Shown here: piece by piece, positions 1-8,754 of the stretch
How the letters are laid out: each line of letters starts with the position of its first letter
Position numbering within the stretch: position 1 is the stretch's first letter
Source of the DNA: Acidaminococcus fermentans DSM 20731
GTDB taxonomy: Bacteria > Bacillota > Negativicutes > Acidaminococcales > Acidaminococcaceae
NCBI RefSeq assembly: GCF_000025305.1
Contig: NC_013740.1
Coordinates: 1,860,001-1,924,000 of the forward strand
Reading direction: 5' to 3'
DNA length: 64,000 bases
Translations under genes and position numbers: made by a program
Notes under the pieces: model-generated
The model's database searches: none
The model's input: only the letters and a program-made list of their open reading frames with translations
Told to the model about the DNA's origin: nothing

Positions 1-1731
1 CATGTAGATTTTTTTGCCGTCGGAAACCACCCCGATCTTTTCTTCCCAGTGGGACCGGTAGCCCCGGTTCAGGATCACCACCCGGTAGCCCAATTTCTGG
101 ATCATCAGGGCCACTTTCTGGGCGGTTGGGGTCTTGCCGGTGCCCCCTACGGTGATGTTGCCGATGCTGATCACACAGCAGTCCAGTCTGGTCCGGGGCA
201 CGATGCCGGCATTGTAGCAGAACAGCTTCAGCCGGACCCCGGCTTCATAGAGCACGGACAGGATCCGGAGGAAGGACAGGACGCACCAGTCCAGGATCCC
301 GTTGTCTTCCCCGTGGGAAAGCTGGATCAGGTACTGGGTCACCGCGTCTCCGGGACGCATCCGGGGGCTCACTTCGTCATTGATGTTCCGGGTGTTGATC
401 TTGTAATGGGTGTTCACCATGCTTTCGGTGGCGGTGAGCTCCAGCAGTTCTTTCAGATAGCCGATGGTCCGTACGGCGGCTCCCCGGTTTTCCCGGATTA
501 CCTGGAGGGAGGCATCCCCCATCTTTTTCCGCAGGGCATCGTCTTTGAAAATCTTCAGGAACATGGCGGTCATTTCCTGGCCGTCACGGATCTGGACACA
601 GGCCCCCACTTTGCTCAGGAGGGCAAAGGAATCTTTGAAGTTGGACATGCTGGGCCCCACGATGATGGGTTTGGCATGGGCCGCCGGTTCCAGCACATTG
701 TGGCCGCCGTGGTCGATCAGGCTGCCGCCTACAAAGACCGCATCCCCCACCGCATAGATCCGGCCCAGTTCCCCGATGGTGTCGATAAGGACCACGGAGT
801 ATCTGGGACGGGGACCATCCATCTCCTTCAGCACGGACCGGAGCCCCAGGGTGAGGCCGTATTTTTCCGCCAGCCGGCTGATTTCATGGATCCGGCCCGG
901 TTTCCGGGGGGCCAAAATGAGACGGGCCCGGGGGAATTCCTTCCGGATGTCCAGGAAGCTCTGGAACAGGGTATCTTCTTCGGTGGGATGGGTACTGCCG
1001 GCCACGATCACCGGGTAGTCATCCTCTATTCCCAGTTCTTCCTTGTACTGGTGCAGGTCTTCCGGAGTGACTTCCGCATAGGTCTGGTCGAATTTAGTGT
1101 TGCCGGTGACAAAGATCCGGCGTTTTTCCGCTCCCAGATGCTGGATGTATTCCGCATCGATGGAAGACTGCATGCAGAACCGGGTGACGCTGCCCATCAT
1201 GTCGGCCAGGATGCCGAACAGATACCGGTAGCTCTTGACGGATTTGTCGGAGATCCGGCCATTGACCATCATCACCGGGATCCGGCGCAGTTTGATGGCC
1301 CGGAGGAAGTTGGGCCACAGTTCCGTTTCCACCGGCATGAAGATCCGGGGCATGATCCGTTTCACAAAGGATTCGGATACAAAGGGCAGATCCAGGGGGA
1401 AGTAAATGATGGCATCGGCTTCCGGAATAATCTGGTGGGCCATGTTGTAGCCCCCGGTGGTCACCGCGGATACCAGGATCTTGGCATCGGGCATGGCCTT
1501 GCGGATCTCCTTCACCAGCGGGCTGGTGGCCACGATTTCCCCTACGGATGCACCGTGGATCCAGATACAGTTTTTATGGGCAACAGCCGCGATTTCCTCA
1601 TCCCGGATGAACCCCATGCTCTGGCGGAAACGGCGGGGAAAGCCTTTTTCCCGGAAGTACCGCCAGGTAAAATAGGGCAGGATCACAAAAATGAAGAGAA
1701 CGGTGGCCAGGAAGTTATAGATATAGTACAT
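1..1731 (-). CDS. waaA-lpxK: Kdo transferase / lipid A 4'-kinase fusion (WaaA-LpxK), 3' end outside window
   Basis: The visible 577 codons read as two lipid A enzymes in one frame. Residues 1-~430 are a CMP-Kdo:lipid A Kdo transferase (WaaA/KdtA): an N-terminal membrane anchor (about 5-22), the IHGASVGE motif with the expected catalytic base Glu65, and the GGSLIDHGGHN motif of the GT-B nucleotide site. From about residue 478 the sequence becomes tetraacyldisaccharide 4'-kinase (LpxK): an N-terminal membrane-associating helix, then the P-loop GNITVGGTGKTP at 524-535 and the NRGYRS motif. The gene runs off the window edge, so most of LpxK is unseen. I chose the ATG at 1731 because GAGG lies 7 nt upstream and the protein starts at the usual anchor. 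It follows msbA by 48 bp, in a lpxB-msbA-waaA/lpxK operon. No stop or ribosome site separates the two enzymes, so this is a true fusion in this sequence. Confidence 0.93.
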   Translation of the reverse strand, partial: MYYIYNFLATVLFIFVILPYFTWRYFREKGFPRRFRQSMGFIRDEEIAAVAHKNCIWIHGASVGEIVATSPLVKEIRKAMPDAKILVSAVTTGGYNMAHQIIPEADAIIYFPLDLPFVSESFVKRIMPRIFMPVETELWPNFLRAIKLRRIPVMMVNGRISDKSVKSYRYLFGILADMMGSVTRFCMQSSIDAEYIQHLGAEKRRIFVTGNTKFDQTYAEVTPEDLHQYKEELGIEDDYPVIVAGSTHPTEEDTLFQSFLDIRKEFPRARLILAPRKPGRIHEISRLAEKYGLTLGLRSVLKEMDGPRPRYSVVLIDTIGELGRIYAVGDAVFVGGSLIDHGGHNVLEPAAHAKPIIVGPSMSNFKDSFALLSKVGACVQIRDGQEMTAMFLKIFKDDALRKKMGDASLQVIRENRGAAVRTIGYLKELLELTATESMVNTHYKINTRNINDEVSPRMRPGDAVTQYLIQLSHGEDNGILDWCVLSFLRILSVLYEAGVRLKLFCYNAGIVPRTRLDCCVISIGNITVGGTGKTPTAQKVALMIQKLGYRVVILNRGYRSHWEEKIGVVSDGKKIYM

Positions 1732-1778
1732 ACATTGACCTCGTTTTCATTGGGCTAGGGTGAAAAAAGGATGGGCCG

Positions 1779-3575
1779 TCATTTGCCGGGAGCCTCTGTC
1801 CCGGCAGGGTTCCCTTCCCGCTCTTCCAGGTTCCGGACTTCGGCCTGTTCGGCCTTTTCCCGGTACTGGATGTCGTGGAGGTGGGCATAGAGCCCGTGGA
1901 GGGCCATCAGTTCCTCATGGGTACCGGATTCCACGATTTCCCCATGGTCCAGCACCAGGATCTTGCTGGCATTCTGAATGGTGGACAGCCGGTGGGCGAT
2001 GACGAAGGAAGTCCGTCCCACCATGAGCCGGTCCAGGGCTTCCTGTACGATCCGTTCGCTTTCCGTATCCAGGGCGGAGGTGGCTTCGTCCAGGATCAGG
2101 ATCCGGGGATCCTTCAGGATGGCCCGGGCAATGGCAATGCGCTGACGCTGGCCCCCGGACACGTTGATGCCCCGGTCTCCCAGCTGGGTGTCATAGCCCT
2201 GGGGCAGCTTCTGGATGAATTCATCCGCATTGGCGGCTTTGGCCGCGGCGATGACTTCCTCCCGGGTGGCGTCCAGCCGCCCGTACAGGATGTTGTTGTA
2301 CACCGTATCGTTGAACAGGTTGGTTTCCTGGGGCACGATGCCCACCTGTTCCCGGAGGGACGCCACAGTCACATCCCGGATATCATGGTCATCGATAAGG
2401 ATGGCCCCGTCGGTCACATCATAGAATCGGGGCAGCAGGTTGGCAATGGTGGATTTCCCGGCACCGCTGGGCCCCACCAGGGCAATGGCCTGGCCGGGCT
2501 GTGCATCGAAGGTCAGGTGCTTCAGGATGGGTTCATCCGGATTGTAGGAGAAGGACACATCCCGGAATTCCACTTTGCCCTTCACAGGTGGCAGGGCGAT
2601 GGCATTGGCCTTTTCGGGGATCTTTTCGTCCAGGTCCAGGATGCTGAACACCCGGTCCGCCGCAGCCAGAGCTTTCTGGATGTTCCCCAGTACCCGGGCG
2701 ATCCGCTTGATGGGGTTGGAGATGTTCACCGCATACACCAGGAAGGCGATCAGTGACCCGGCGGTAATGTCACCGCTGAGCACTCCCCGGCCCCCGAACC
2801 AGATAATGGCGGTGACCCCCAGGGCGGCGATGAATTCGATCACCGGGGACAGGGTCCCCATGAGCCGGACGCTTTTCATGTTGGCGTCGAAGTTCTGCCG
2901 GTTGGTCCGTTCGAACCGGGCGATTTCATAGGGTTCCCGGACAAAGGACTTCACCACCCGGCTGGAGGACAGGGTTTCCTGGAGCACGGAGGTGATGTCG
3001 GCGGTGGCCTGCTGGATCCGGTGGCCGGTCTTCCGGATCTTCTTGCCGAAGAAATCCATGAAGAACAGCACCACCGGGAAGGTGCAGAAGGCAAACAGGG
3101 TCAGTTTCCAGTCCAGATAGACCATGGCGCAGATGGAGCCGATGAGCACGGAGGTTTCCGTGATGATTTCCACGGAATTGTCCACCATGGCGCTCTGCAT
3201 GGCCTGGACGTCGTTGGTCACATAGCTCATGATGGTGCCCAGTTTGTTGGTGTCATAGAACCGGGTATCCAGTTCCATCATTTTCTTGAACACCAGGCCC
3301 CGGATATCGATGACCACGCTTTCCCCCACGTAGTTCATCAGGTAGTTCTGGCCGTAGTAGGTGATGCCCCGGGCAAAGAAGATCACCACGATCCCCAGGG
3401 CAATCAGGTTCAGCAGCTGGGCATCGTTGTTGATGAATACTTTGTCGATCACGTCCCGGACGATCCAGGGCACGTACAGGTTGGCGGCGGAGGTGAGCAC
3501 GGTGCAGATGCCCGCCAGAGCCAGCCGGGGCAGATAGGGTTTGATGAAGCGCAAGATTCGCAGATACAGGTTCAT
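1779..3575 (-). CDS. msbA: lipid A / LPS export ABC transporter MsbA
   Basis: This 598-residue half-transporter flips core-lipid A across the inner membrane. The N-terminal half has six predicted membrane segments (first about 15-35, last about 245-285). The nucleotide-binding domain follows, with Walker A GPSGAGKS at 368-375, Q-loop near 415, signature VSGGQ at 472-476 and Walker B ILILDE at 492-497. Length and layout match MsbA. The ATG overlaps the lpxB stop by four bases (ATGA), which implies translational coupling. The downstream neighbour is the Kdo transferase/LpxK fusion, so the substrate assignment rests on both family and context. A short Glu/Ala-rich hydrophilic tail (about 575-598) follows the ATPase. 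Confidence 0.93.
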   Translation of the reverse strand: MNLYLRILRFIKPYLPRLALAGICTVLTSAANLYVPWIVRDVIDKVFINNDAQLLNLIALGIVVIFFARGITYYGQNYLMNYVGESVVIDIRGLVFKKMMELDTRFYDTNKLGTIMSYVTNDVQAMQSAMVDNSVEIITETSVLIGSICAMVYLDWKLTLFAFCTFPVVLFFMDFFGKKIRKTGHRIQQATADITSVLQETLSSSRVVKSFVREPYEIARFERTNRQNFDANMKSVRLMGTLSPVIEFIAALGVTAIIWFGGRGVLSGDITAGSLIAFLVYAVNISNPIKRIARVLGNIQKALAAADRVFSILDLDEKIPEKANAIALPPVKGKVEFRDVSFSYNPDEPILKHLTFDAQPGQAIALVGPSGAGKSTIANLLPRFYDVTDGAILIDDHDIRDVTVASLREQVGIVPQETNLFNDTVYNNILYGRLDATREEVIAAAKAANADEFIQKLPQGYDTQLGDRGINVSGGQRQRIAIARAILKDPRILILDEATSALDTESERIVQEALDRLMVGRTSFVIAHRLSTIQNASKILVLDHGEIVESGTHEELMALHGLYAHLHDIQYREKAEQAEVRNLEEREGNPAGTEAPGK

Positions 3576-4708
3576 GGATTCTCCTTTGCTGTTTCAAGGA
3601 TCAGTCTGGCTGTCCGGTCCACGGCTCCCGGCTGGCCCAGTTTGGCCACAGCCTGCCGCATCTCTTCCCGGACGGTGGCAGTGGTTTCCGGCTCCAGAAA
3701 ATGGAGGACGGCAGCGGCCATATGGTCCGGGGTCATGTTTTCCTGGATCAGTTCGGGCAGGATTTCCTTCCCGGCCAGGATATTGGGGAGGCCGATGTAT
3801 TTCACATAGACCATGTGTTTGGCGATCCACATGCTGAGGGGACTGGCCGTGTAGCAGATCACGCTGGGCAGTCCGCAGAGGGCCGCTTCCAGGGTGACGG
3901 TGCCGCTGGTGGCCAGGGCCGCATCACAGGCGGTCATTACATCGTAGTTGTGGCCTTCCACCACTTTCACCGGCACCGGGCTGGTTTCCAGGATGCCCTG
4001 GAGCAGGGCAGCATCGATGGAAGGGGCTTTCTGGAGGATGAACTCCACATCCGGCCGCCGGGCCCGGATTTTGGGCAGGGCCTGGAGCATCACCGGCAGC
4101 ACCCCGGTGATTTCCTTCACCCGGCTGCCCGGCAGCAGCAGCACCAGAGGATGGCCGGACCGCTTGCCCACCAGGGCTTCCGCCTCCTGGGGGCTCAGGG
4201 TGGGCTGGACGATGTCCACCAGGGGATTCCCCACAAATTCCACAGCCGCTCCCGCTTCCTGATAGACTTTGGCGGCAAAGGGATAGATGCAGGCCACTCT
4301 GGTGGCCAGCCGGGCCACGTCTTTGGCCCGTCCCCGGCGCCAGGCCCAGGCGGAAGGCGGGATGTAGGAAAACACCGGGATGCCCAGTTTCTTGGCTTCT
4401 TTGGCCACCCGCATGTTGAAATCCGGATAGTCCACGGTCACGAACACATCCGGTTTCCGTTCCTCCATGAGCCGGCGGAAGGCCTTCTTCAGCCCCAGCA
4501 GACGGGGCAGGGCCTGAAGGACTTCCACAAAGCCCATGACGCTGTAATCTTTATAGTTGAACACCACTTGGCCGCCGGCTGCTGCCAGGGCATCACCACC
4601 CATGCCAAAGACCTGGGCCGTGGGGTCCTGCTGCAGGATGGCCCGGGTCAGCGCGGCGGCATGAAGGTCGCCGGAAGCTTCCCCAGCAGAAATGAAAACT
4701 TTTGTCAC
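3572..4708 (-). CDS. lpxB: lipid-A-disaccharide synthase LpxB
   Basis: This 378-residue GT19 glycosyltransferase joins UDP-2,3-diacylglucosamine and lipid X into the lipid A disaccharide at the inner face of the inner membrane. The N-terminal FISAGEASGDLHAA motif and the C-terminal SGTVTLEAAL nucleotide-binding stretch are diagnostic. The start codon is GTG at 4708, preceded by GGAG with 8 nt spacing. It is the first gene of its operon: a TATAAT with an extended TG motif lies about 40 bp upstream, just after the two lpxI terminators. Its stop overlaps the msbA start. Confidence 0.94.
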   Translation of the reverse strand: MTKVFISAGEASGDLHAAALTRAILQQDPTAQVFGMGGDALAAAGGQVVFNYKDYSVMGFVEVLQALPRLLGLKKAFRRLMEERKPDVFVTVDYPDFNMRVAKEAKKLGIPVFSYIPPSAWAWRRGRAKDVARLATRVACIYPFAAKVYQEAGAAVEFVGNPLVDIVQPTLSPQEAEALVGKRSGHPLVLLLPGSRVKEITGVLPVMLQALPKIRARRPDVEFILQKAPSIDAALLQGILETSPVPVKVVEGHNYDVMTACDAALATSGTVTLEAALCGLPSVICYTASPLSMWIAKHMVYVKYIGLPNILAGKEILPELIQENMTPDHMAAAVLHFLEPETTATVREEMRQAVAKLGQPGAVDRTARLILETAKENP

Positions 4709-4749
4709 CCTGTTGTCTCCTCTCTCATCTGAACATAAATGTACAGTTT

Positions 4750-4758
4750 ATTATATCA
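4750..4758 (-). promoter_or_regulatory. extended -10 promoter of lpxB-msbA-waaA/lpxK
   Basis: On the minus strand this reads TGATATAAT, a perfect -10 hexamer with an upstream TG (extended -10). The region where a -35 box would sit is taken up by the preceding terminator stem, so I see no good -35. It lies 42 bp upstream of the lpxB GTG. Confidence 0.6.
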
Positions 4759-4763
4759 CATAA

Positions 4764-4799
4764 CAAAAAAGGGGGTGTGAAAAAATTCACACCCCCTTT
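4764..4799 (-). terminator. second terminator after lpxI (TGTGAA-type stem)
   Basis: The stem GGGGGTGTGAA / TTCACACCCCC is followed on the minus strand by TTTTTT. It sits in tandem behind another terminator and belongs to a stem family repeated near 23.64, 49.79, 58.33, 60.13 and 61.2 kb. Confidence 0.8.
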
Positions 4800-4805
4800 G
4801 CTGAC

Positions 4806-4850
4806 AAAAAAGAGGGGGCTGTTGCTCATGCAACAGCCCCCTCTTTTTAT
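4806..4850 (-). terminator. intrinsic terminator of lpxI (CTGTTGC-type stem)
   Basis: The stem AGAGGGGGCTGTTGC / GCAACAGCCCCCTCT carries U-runs on both sides, directly after the lpxI stop. The same stem core recurs at 25.94, 27.6, 30.54, 49.72 and 58.07 kb. Confidence 0.85.
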
Positions 4851-5672
4851 TCACGCTTCCGGATCCTTCATGGCCACGACCACCAGCTTGTGGCGGTTGG
4901 CCAGGTCCAGTGCCTTTTCCCGTTCCACCAGGAGGGTCCGGCCGGCTTCCATGACGATGCCGGCACAGCCGGATTCGATCATGGATTCCACGGTCTTCAC
5001 CCCCACCCCCGGCATATCGAACCGGTTGTCCTGGGCGGGCTTGGCGGTTTTGGCCACAATGGCCCCCTTGCCCAGCTTGCCGCCCCGGAGAATGCAGGCA
5101 TCGGTGCCCTCGATGGCTTCCACGGCCATAATGGCCTTGTTCTTCACCACCACGGTCTGGCCGATGTCCAGGCCGCCGATTTTTTTCGCCATGGCGAAGC
5201 CGTACTTCATGTCTTCCCATTCTTCCGGTGTGGGCTGCCGTTTGCTCAGCACCCCTTCCTGGGGCATCAGGTCGGTGAGGAACAGTGTCTGATCCATCAC
5301 ATGGATCCCCATATCCTCCAGTTTGGCCACCAGGGCGTTCATGATGGTGTCATCATGCCGGTCCGGCAGGGACATGAGGATCTTGATGGCCTGCCAGTCA
5401 GGGACCAAAATGCCGCCGGAATAGAGGATTTCCTTGGTCACCTTGCCGATCATGGTGACTTCGTCCACCCCTTCCTGCTTCAGGGTCTTGAAGATCTTGC
5501 CCACCTTGCCGATGTTGATGGCATGGAAGACATCCGCTTCTTTTTCCAGGTCTTCATGGGTCCCCGGCACCAGGGCAATGGCCACCGTACGGTAGCCGGC
5601 CTTTTTGGCCCCCCGGACCACATCCACCGGCAGATGGCCCACTCCGGAAAGTACCCCCAAGGTCTTCCCCAT
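4851..5672 (-). CDS. lpxI: UDP-2,3-diacylglucosamine pyrophosphatase LpxI
   Basis: LpxI (273 residues, DUF1009 family) cleaves UDP-2,3-diacylglucosamine to lipid X; it is the non-LpxH solution to this step. The family hallmarks seen are the N-terminal GVLSGVGHLPVDV stretch and the C-terminal DNRFDMPGVG loop, where the metal/catalytic acid lies in the Caulobacter enzyme. I took the ATG at 5672, four bases after the lpxA stop, with GGGAG upstream. A longer in-frame reading to 5798 would run through lpxA and has no support. The gene ends the lpxC-lpxA-lpxI run and is followed by two terminators. Confidence 0.92.
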   Translation of the reverse strand: MGKTLGVLSGVGHLPVDVVRGAKKAGYRTVAIALVPGTHEDLEKEADVFHAINIGKVGKIFKTLKQEGVDEVTMIGKVTKEILYSGGILVPDWQAIKILMSLPDRHDDTIMNALVAKLEDMGIHVMDQTLFLTDLMPQEGVLSKRQPTPEEWEDMKYGFAMAKKIGGLDIGQTVVVKNKAIMAVEAIEGTDACILRGGKLGKGAIVAKTAKPAQDNRFDMPGVGVKTVESMIESGCAGIVMEAGRTLLVEREKALDLANRHKLVVVAMKDPEA

Positions 5673-5676
5673 AGGC

Positions 5677-6486
5677 TTACTCCCGGATGCCGTGGGCGGA
5701 TGCCCGGCAGATGCCTCTTTCCACCGTGCGCAGGAAGCGCATGAAATGTTCCACTTCTTCGTAGCTGTCCAGTTCCTGTTCCATGGTCGCAATGGCATCG
5801 GACAGGGACAGACCTCTCTTGTAGAGGATCTTGTAGGCTTTCTTCAGCTCCCGGCGGACTTCCATGGGAATGCCAGCCCGGGAAATGCCCACGCTGTTGA
5901 GCCCTGCCACATAGGCCGGGTTCCCGGCCACGATCACGAAGGGAGGCACATCCTGGGAAATCCGGCTCATGCCGCCGCACATGCAGTTCCGGCCGATCTT
6001 GGTGAACTGGTGCACAGCCGTAAGGCCGCCGATGACGGCCCGGTCTTCCACGATCACATGGCCGGCCAGGGTGGCCACGTTGCTCATGATCACGTTGTTG
6101 CCCACGATGCAGTTGTGGGCCACGTGGGTATAGGCCATCATCAGCACGTTGTTGCCGATGCGGGTTTCATTGCCTTCCCCCACAGCCCGATGGACTGTGG
6201 CACATTCCCGGATGGTCACGTGATCCCCGATGATGGTTTCCGTATCTTCGCCTTTGTATTTCAGGTCCTGAGGGACCTCACCGATGCTGGCACCCTGGAA
6301 GAACTCGCAGTTTTTCCCGATGGTGGTCCGCCCGGTGATCACGACGTGGGGGTGAATCACGGTACCTTCACCGATCTTGACATGTTCACCGATCACAGAG
6401 TACGGGCCAATTTTCACGTTGGGGCCGATTTCCGCACCCGGTGCAATGATGGCTGTCTCATGTATCAAAGTAGAATCTGCTGTCAT
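5677..6486 (-). CDS. lpxA: acyl-ACP:UDP-GlcNAc O-acyltransferase LpxA
   Basis: LpxA catalyses the first step of lipid A synthesis, adding 3-hydroxyacyl to O3 of UDP-GlcNAc. The 269 residues show the left-handed beta-helix of hexapeptide repeats (from about residue 10 to 190), the AYTHVAHNC segment with the catalytic His, and a C-terminal helical domain. The start is backed by GGTGGAG 7 nt upstream of the ATG. It lies 16 bp after the lpxC-fabZ stop. Confidence 0.95.
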   Translation of the reverse strand: MTADSTLIHETAIIAPGAEIGPNVKIGPYSVIGEHVKIGEGTVIHPHVVITGRTTIGKNCEFFQGASIGEVPQDLKYKGEDTETIIGDHVTIRECATVHRAVGEGNETRIGNNVLMMAYTHVAHNCIVGNNVIMSNVATLAGHVIVEDRAVIGGLTAVHQFTKIGRNCMCGGMSRISQDVPPFVIVAGNPAYVAGLNSVGISRAGIPMEVRRELKKAYKILYKRGLSLSDAIATMEQELDSYEEVEHFMRFLRTVERGICRASAHGIRE

Positions 6487-6501
6487 TGTTTCACTCCACC
6501 T

Positions 6502-7839
6502 TTATTGTTTATTTTCTGCCAGTGCAAAGAAGAAATCTCCTTCGCAGGCCGGCTCGCCGTCCACCGTACCTTCACAGTGGGCCACACCCATGTTGCCTTT
6601 GATCTTGGTGATGATGGCCGTGGTGACCAGCTGGTCTCCCGGTTTGATGGGACGGCGGAAACGCACTTTGTCGATTTTCCCGAAGACGGCGATCTTGCCC
6701 CGGTTTTCTTCCGGATACAGCAGGGTTACGCCGCCCACCTGGGCCATGGCTTCGATCAGCAGGACCCCCGGCATAATGGGGTTCCCGGGGAAGTGGCCGA
6801 TGAACTGGGGCTCGTTCATGGTGATGTTCTTGATACCCACGGCCCGTTTCATGGGTTCCAGTTCAATGATCCGGTCCACCAGCAGCATGGGGTACCGGTG
6901 GGGCAGAATCTTTTGGATTTCCTGAATGTCTAATGTAATCATATCCTTGCTCCTTACTTCTTTTTTCTCTTTTCCGGGAACCGGAGTGTGTCTGGGCTGG
7001 TATTCATGGAGTCTCCGGTATTCATCGATCTGCCGGGACACATTGTCGTTGAAGGCATGGCCGCTCTTCATGCAGATGATGTGGGCGTGGATGGGTCCCA
7101 GGAGATACATGTCTCCGATTACATCCAGGATCTTGTGCCGGATCAGTTCGTCCGGGAACCGGGGGATGGACAGGATCTTGTCCTTGCCGAACACCACCAC
7201 GTTTTCCAGGGTGCCTCCCAGACCCAGTCCCATTTTCTGCAGCTGGGCGATTTCGTCCTCAAAGGCCACGGTCCGGGCGGCAGCCACTTCCTTCAGGAAG
7301 TTTTCCCCCTTGTCTTCCACATCCATCACCTGGGTACCCAGGAGGGGATGGGGATTGATGGAGGTAAAGGTGATCCGGAACCCTTCATAGGGCAGCACCA
7401 CAATGGAACGGTCTCCGTCATAATGGGAGAAGGCCCGGTCCACATGATACACCTGCCGTTCCGCATCCTGTTCTGCAATGCCGGCCTTCAGAATCTGGTC
7501 GATGAAAGCCTGGGCGGAACCGTCTCCCACCGGAGGTTCTGCGGAAGACATCTCCACATAGCAGTTGTCGATTTTCAGGATGGCCAGGGCGGCCATGAGA
7601 TGTTCGATGGTGGTGACGCTGGCCCCGTTTTCCGTCAGGGTGGTGGCCCGGGTGGTGGCGGTAATGTTGGCGGCCACAGCATGGACCTGGGGCCGGCCTT
7701 CCATGTCCGTCCGGATGAACACGATTCCCGTATCCACCGGAGCCGGACGCAGTGTCATTTCCACCAGTTTTCCGGAATGGAGCCCGATCCCGTCACAGGA
7801 AGCTGCCTGTTTCAGGGTATGCTGTTTTTCACTGGTCAT
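6502..7839 (-). CDS. lpxC-fabZ: bifunctional LpxC deacetylase / FabZ dehydratase fusion
   Basis: Residues 1-~282 are LpxC, the zinc-dependent UDP-3-O-acyl-GlcNAc deacetylase that commits flux to lipid A. Expected Zn ligands are His80 (TTIEHL), His235 and Asp239 (HKILDVIGD), with catalytic His261 in the SGHAFND loop. Residues 300-445 are FabZ, 3-hydroxyacyl-ACP dehydratase, with PHRYPMLLVDR, His349 in GHFPGNPIMPG and Glu363. A short charged linker (about 283-299) joins them. LpxC/FabZ fusions are known in Bacteroidetes. A ribosome site sits inside the linker (6950-6955), so free FabZ may also be made. The two activities compete for the 3-hydroxyacyl-ACP pool. Confidence 0.94.
   Translation of the reverse strand: MTSEKQHTLKQAASCDGIGLHSGKLVEMTLRPAPVDTGIVFIRTDMEGRPQVHAVAANITATTRATTLTENGASVTTIEHLMAALAILKIDNCYVEMSSAEPPVGDGSAQAFIDQILKAGIAEQDAERQVYHVDRAFSHYDGDRSIVVLPYEGFRITFTSINPHPLLGTQVMDVEDKGENFLKEVAAARTVAFEDEIAQLQKMGLGLGGTLENVVVFGKDKILSIPRFPDELIRHKILDVIGDMYLLGPIHAHIICMKSGHAFNDNVSRQIDEYRRLHEYQPRHTPVPGKEKKEVRSKDMITLDIQEIQKILPHRYPMLLVDRIIELEPMKRAVGIKNITMNEPQFIGHFPGNPIMPGVLLIEAMAQVGGVTLLYPEENRGKIAVFGKIDKVRFRRPIKPGDQLVTTAIITKIKGNMGVAHCEGTVDGEPACEGDFFFALAENKQ
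6942..6955 (-). promoter_or_regulatory. internal ribosome binding site for FabZ inside lpxC-fabZ
   Basis: AAGGAG (6955-6950) is followed after 7 nt by an in-frame ATG (6942, codon 300), exactly where FabZ homology begins (MITLDIQEIQK). It could drive independent translation of FabZ, or be a leftover of separate genes. Confidence 0.55.
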
Positions 7840-7842
7840 AAA

Positions 7843-8742
7843 TCACACGCCTTTCTGATATTCTTTATACCGTTTGCGGCCATCTTTCCAGCGGTCGTGG
7901 ACCCAGAACCACATGGGGGGATCCAACCGGATTTCCCGCTCTGCAATGGCCACCAGTTCTTTCATTATAACACGGACGTCCTGGGAACGGTTAGGGGTTT
8001 TCTCCGTATGGAGGGCCGGATAGATCCGGGCCGTCAGGGTGCCGTCCGGATTGTTGTGCATAAAAAGAGGCACAATGGGAGATCCGAACATCCGGGAAAG
8101 ATGGGCCGCACCCTGGGGCACCCGGGAAGGTTTGCCGAAGAACTCCAGATGTTCTCCCGTATGGGCAGAATCCTGGTCGTAGAGGATCCCTACCAGATGC
8201 TTTTTCTTCAAATAGCGGCCAATGGCCAGCATGCTGTTTTCCCCATGGTTGTAGGTCACGTGCTGCCCCACCATCCGCCGGTAGTCATTAATGAACCGGT
8301 CCATGGCCCCGTTGTTCTGTTTCCGGGTAATGGACAGGATGGGGTAGCCCAGGAGGGCCATGGAAGCGCCCAGCATTTCCCAGTTGCCGTAATGGGCGGT
8401 GCACATGATCACCCCTTTGTCTTCGGCATAGGCTTTTTCCAGGTTCTCCAGCCCTTCAAAATGGACCAGCTGCCGGAAATTGTCCCTGGTGATCAGGGGA
8501 TATTTCAGTACCTCGATGAGCATCCGTCCAAAGCGGTACACGCTTTCCCGGGCGATTTTTTCCGCTTCCGTCTCATCCACGCCCAGACAGTCCTTGATGT
8601 TTTCTTTGGCCATATACCGGCGCCAGGCAGGGACCACACGCCACCCCAGGTGTCCCAGCACCCAGGCCAGGGCATGGTTCAGACAGTCCGGCTGATGGCA
8701 GACCAGCCAGCTGATGAACTCCATGAGTTTGTACGCAGCCAT
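7843..8742 (-). CDS. lpxL: lipid A late acyltransferase (LpxL/HtrB family)
   Basis: This 299-residue membrane-associated enzyme adds a secondary acyl chain to Kdo2-lipid IVA. It has the HX4E catalytic motif (His117-Glu122 in TAHYGNWE) and the YDQDS segment typical of the LpxL/LpxM family. Whether it acts as LpxL or LpxM cannot be told; it is the only such gene in the window. AGGAGG precedes the ATG by 7 nt. It overlaps the lpxC leader closely, with its TGA 3 nt before the next ATG. Confidence 0.9.
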   Translation of the reverse strand: MAAYKLMEFISWLVCHQPDCLNHALAWVLGHLGWRVVPAWRRYMAKENIKDCLGVDETEAEKIARESVYRFGRMLIEVLKYPLITRDNFRQLVHFEGLENLEKAYAEDKGVIMCTAHYGNWEMLGASMALLGYPILSITRKQNNGAMDRFINDYRRMVGQHVTYNHGENSMLAIGRYLKKKHLVGILYDQDSAHTGEHLEFFGKPSRVPQGAAHLSRMFGSPIVPLFMHNNPDGTLTARIYPALHTEKTPNRSQDVRVIMKELVAIAEREIRLDPPMWFWVHDRWKDGRKRYKEYQKGV

Positions 8743-8754
8743 CCTGTTTCCTCC

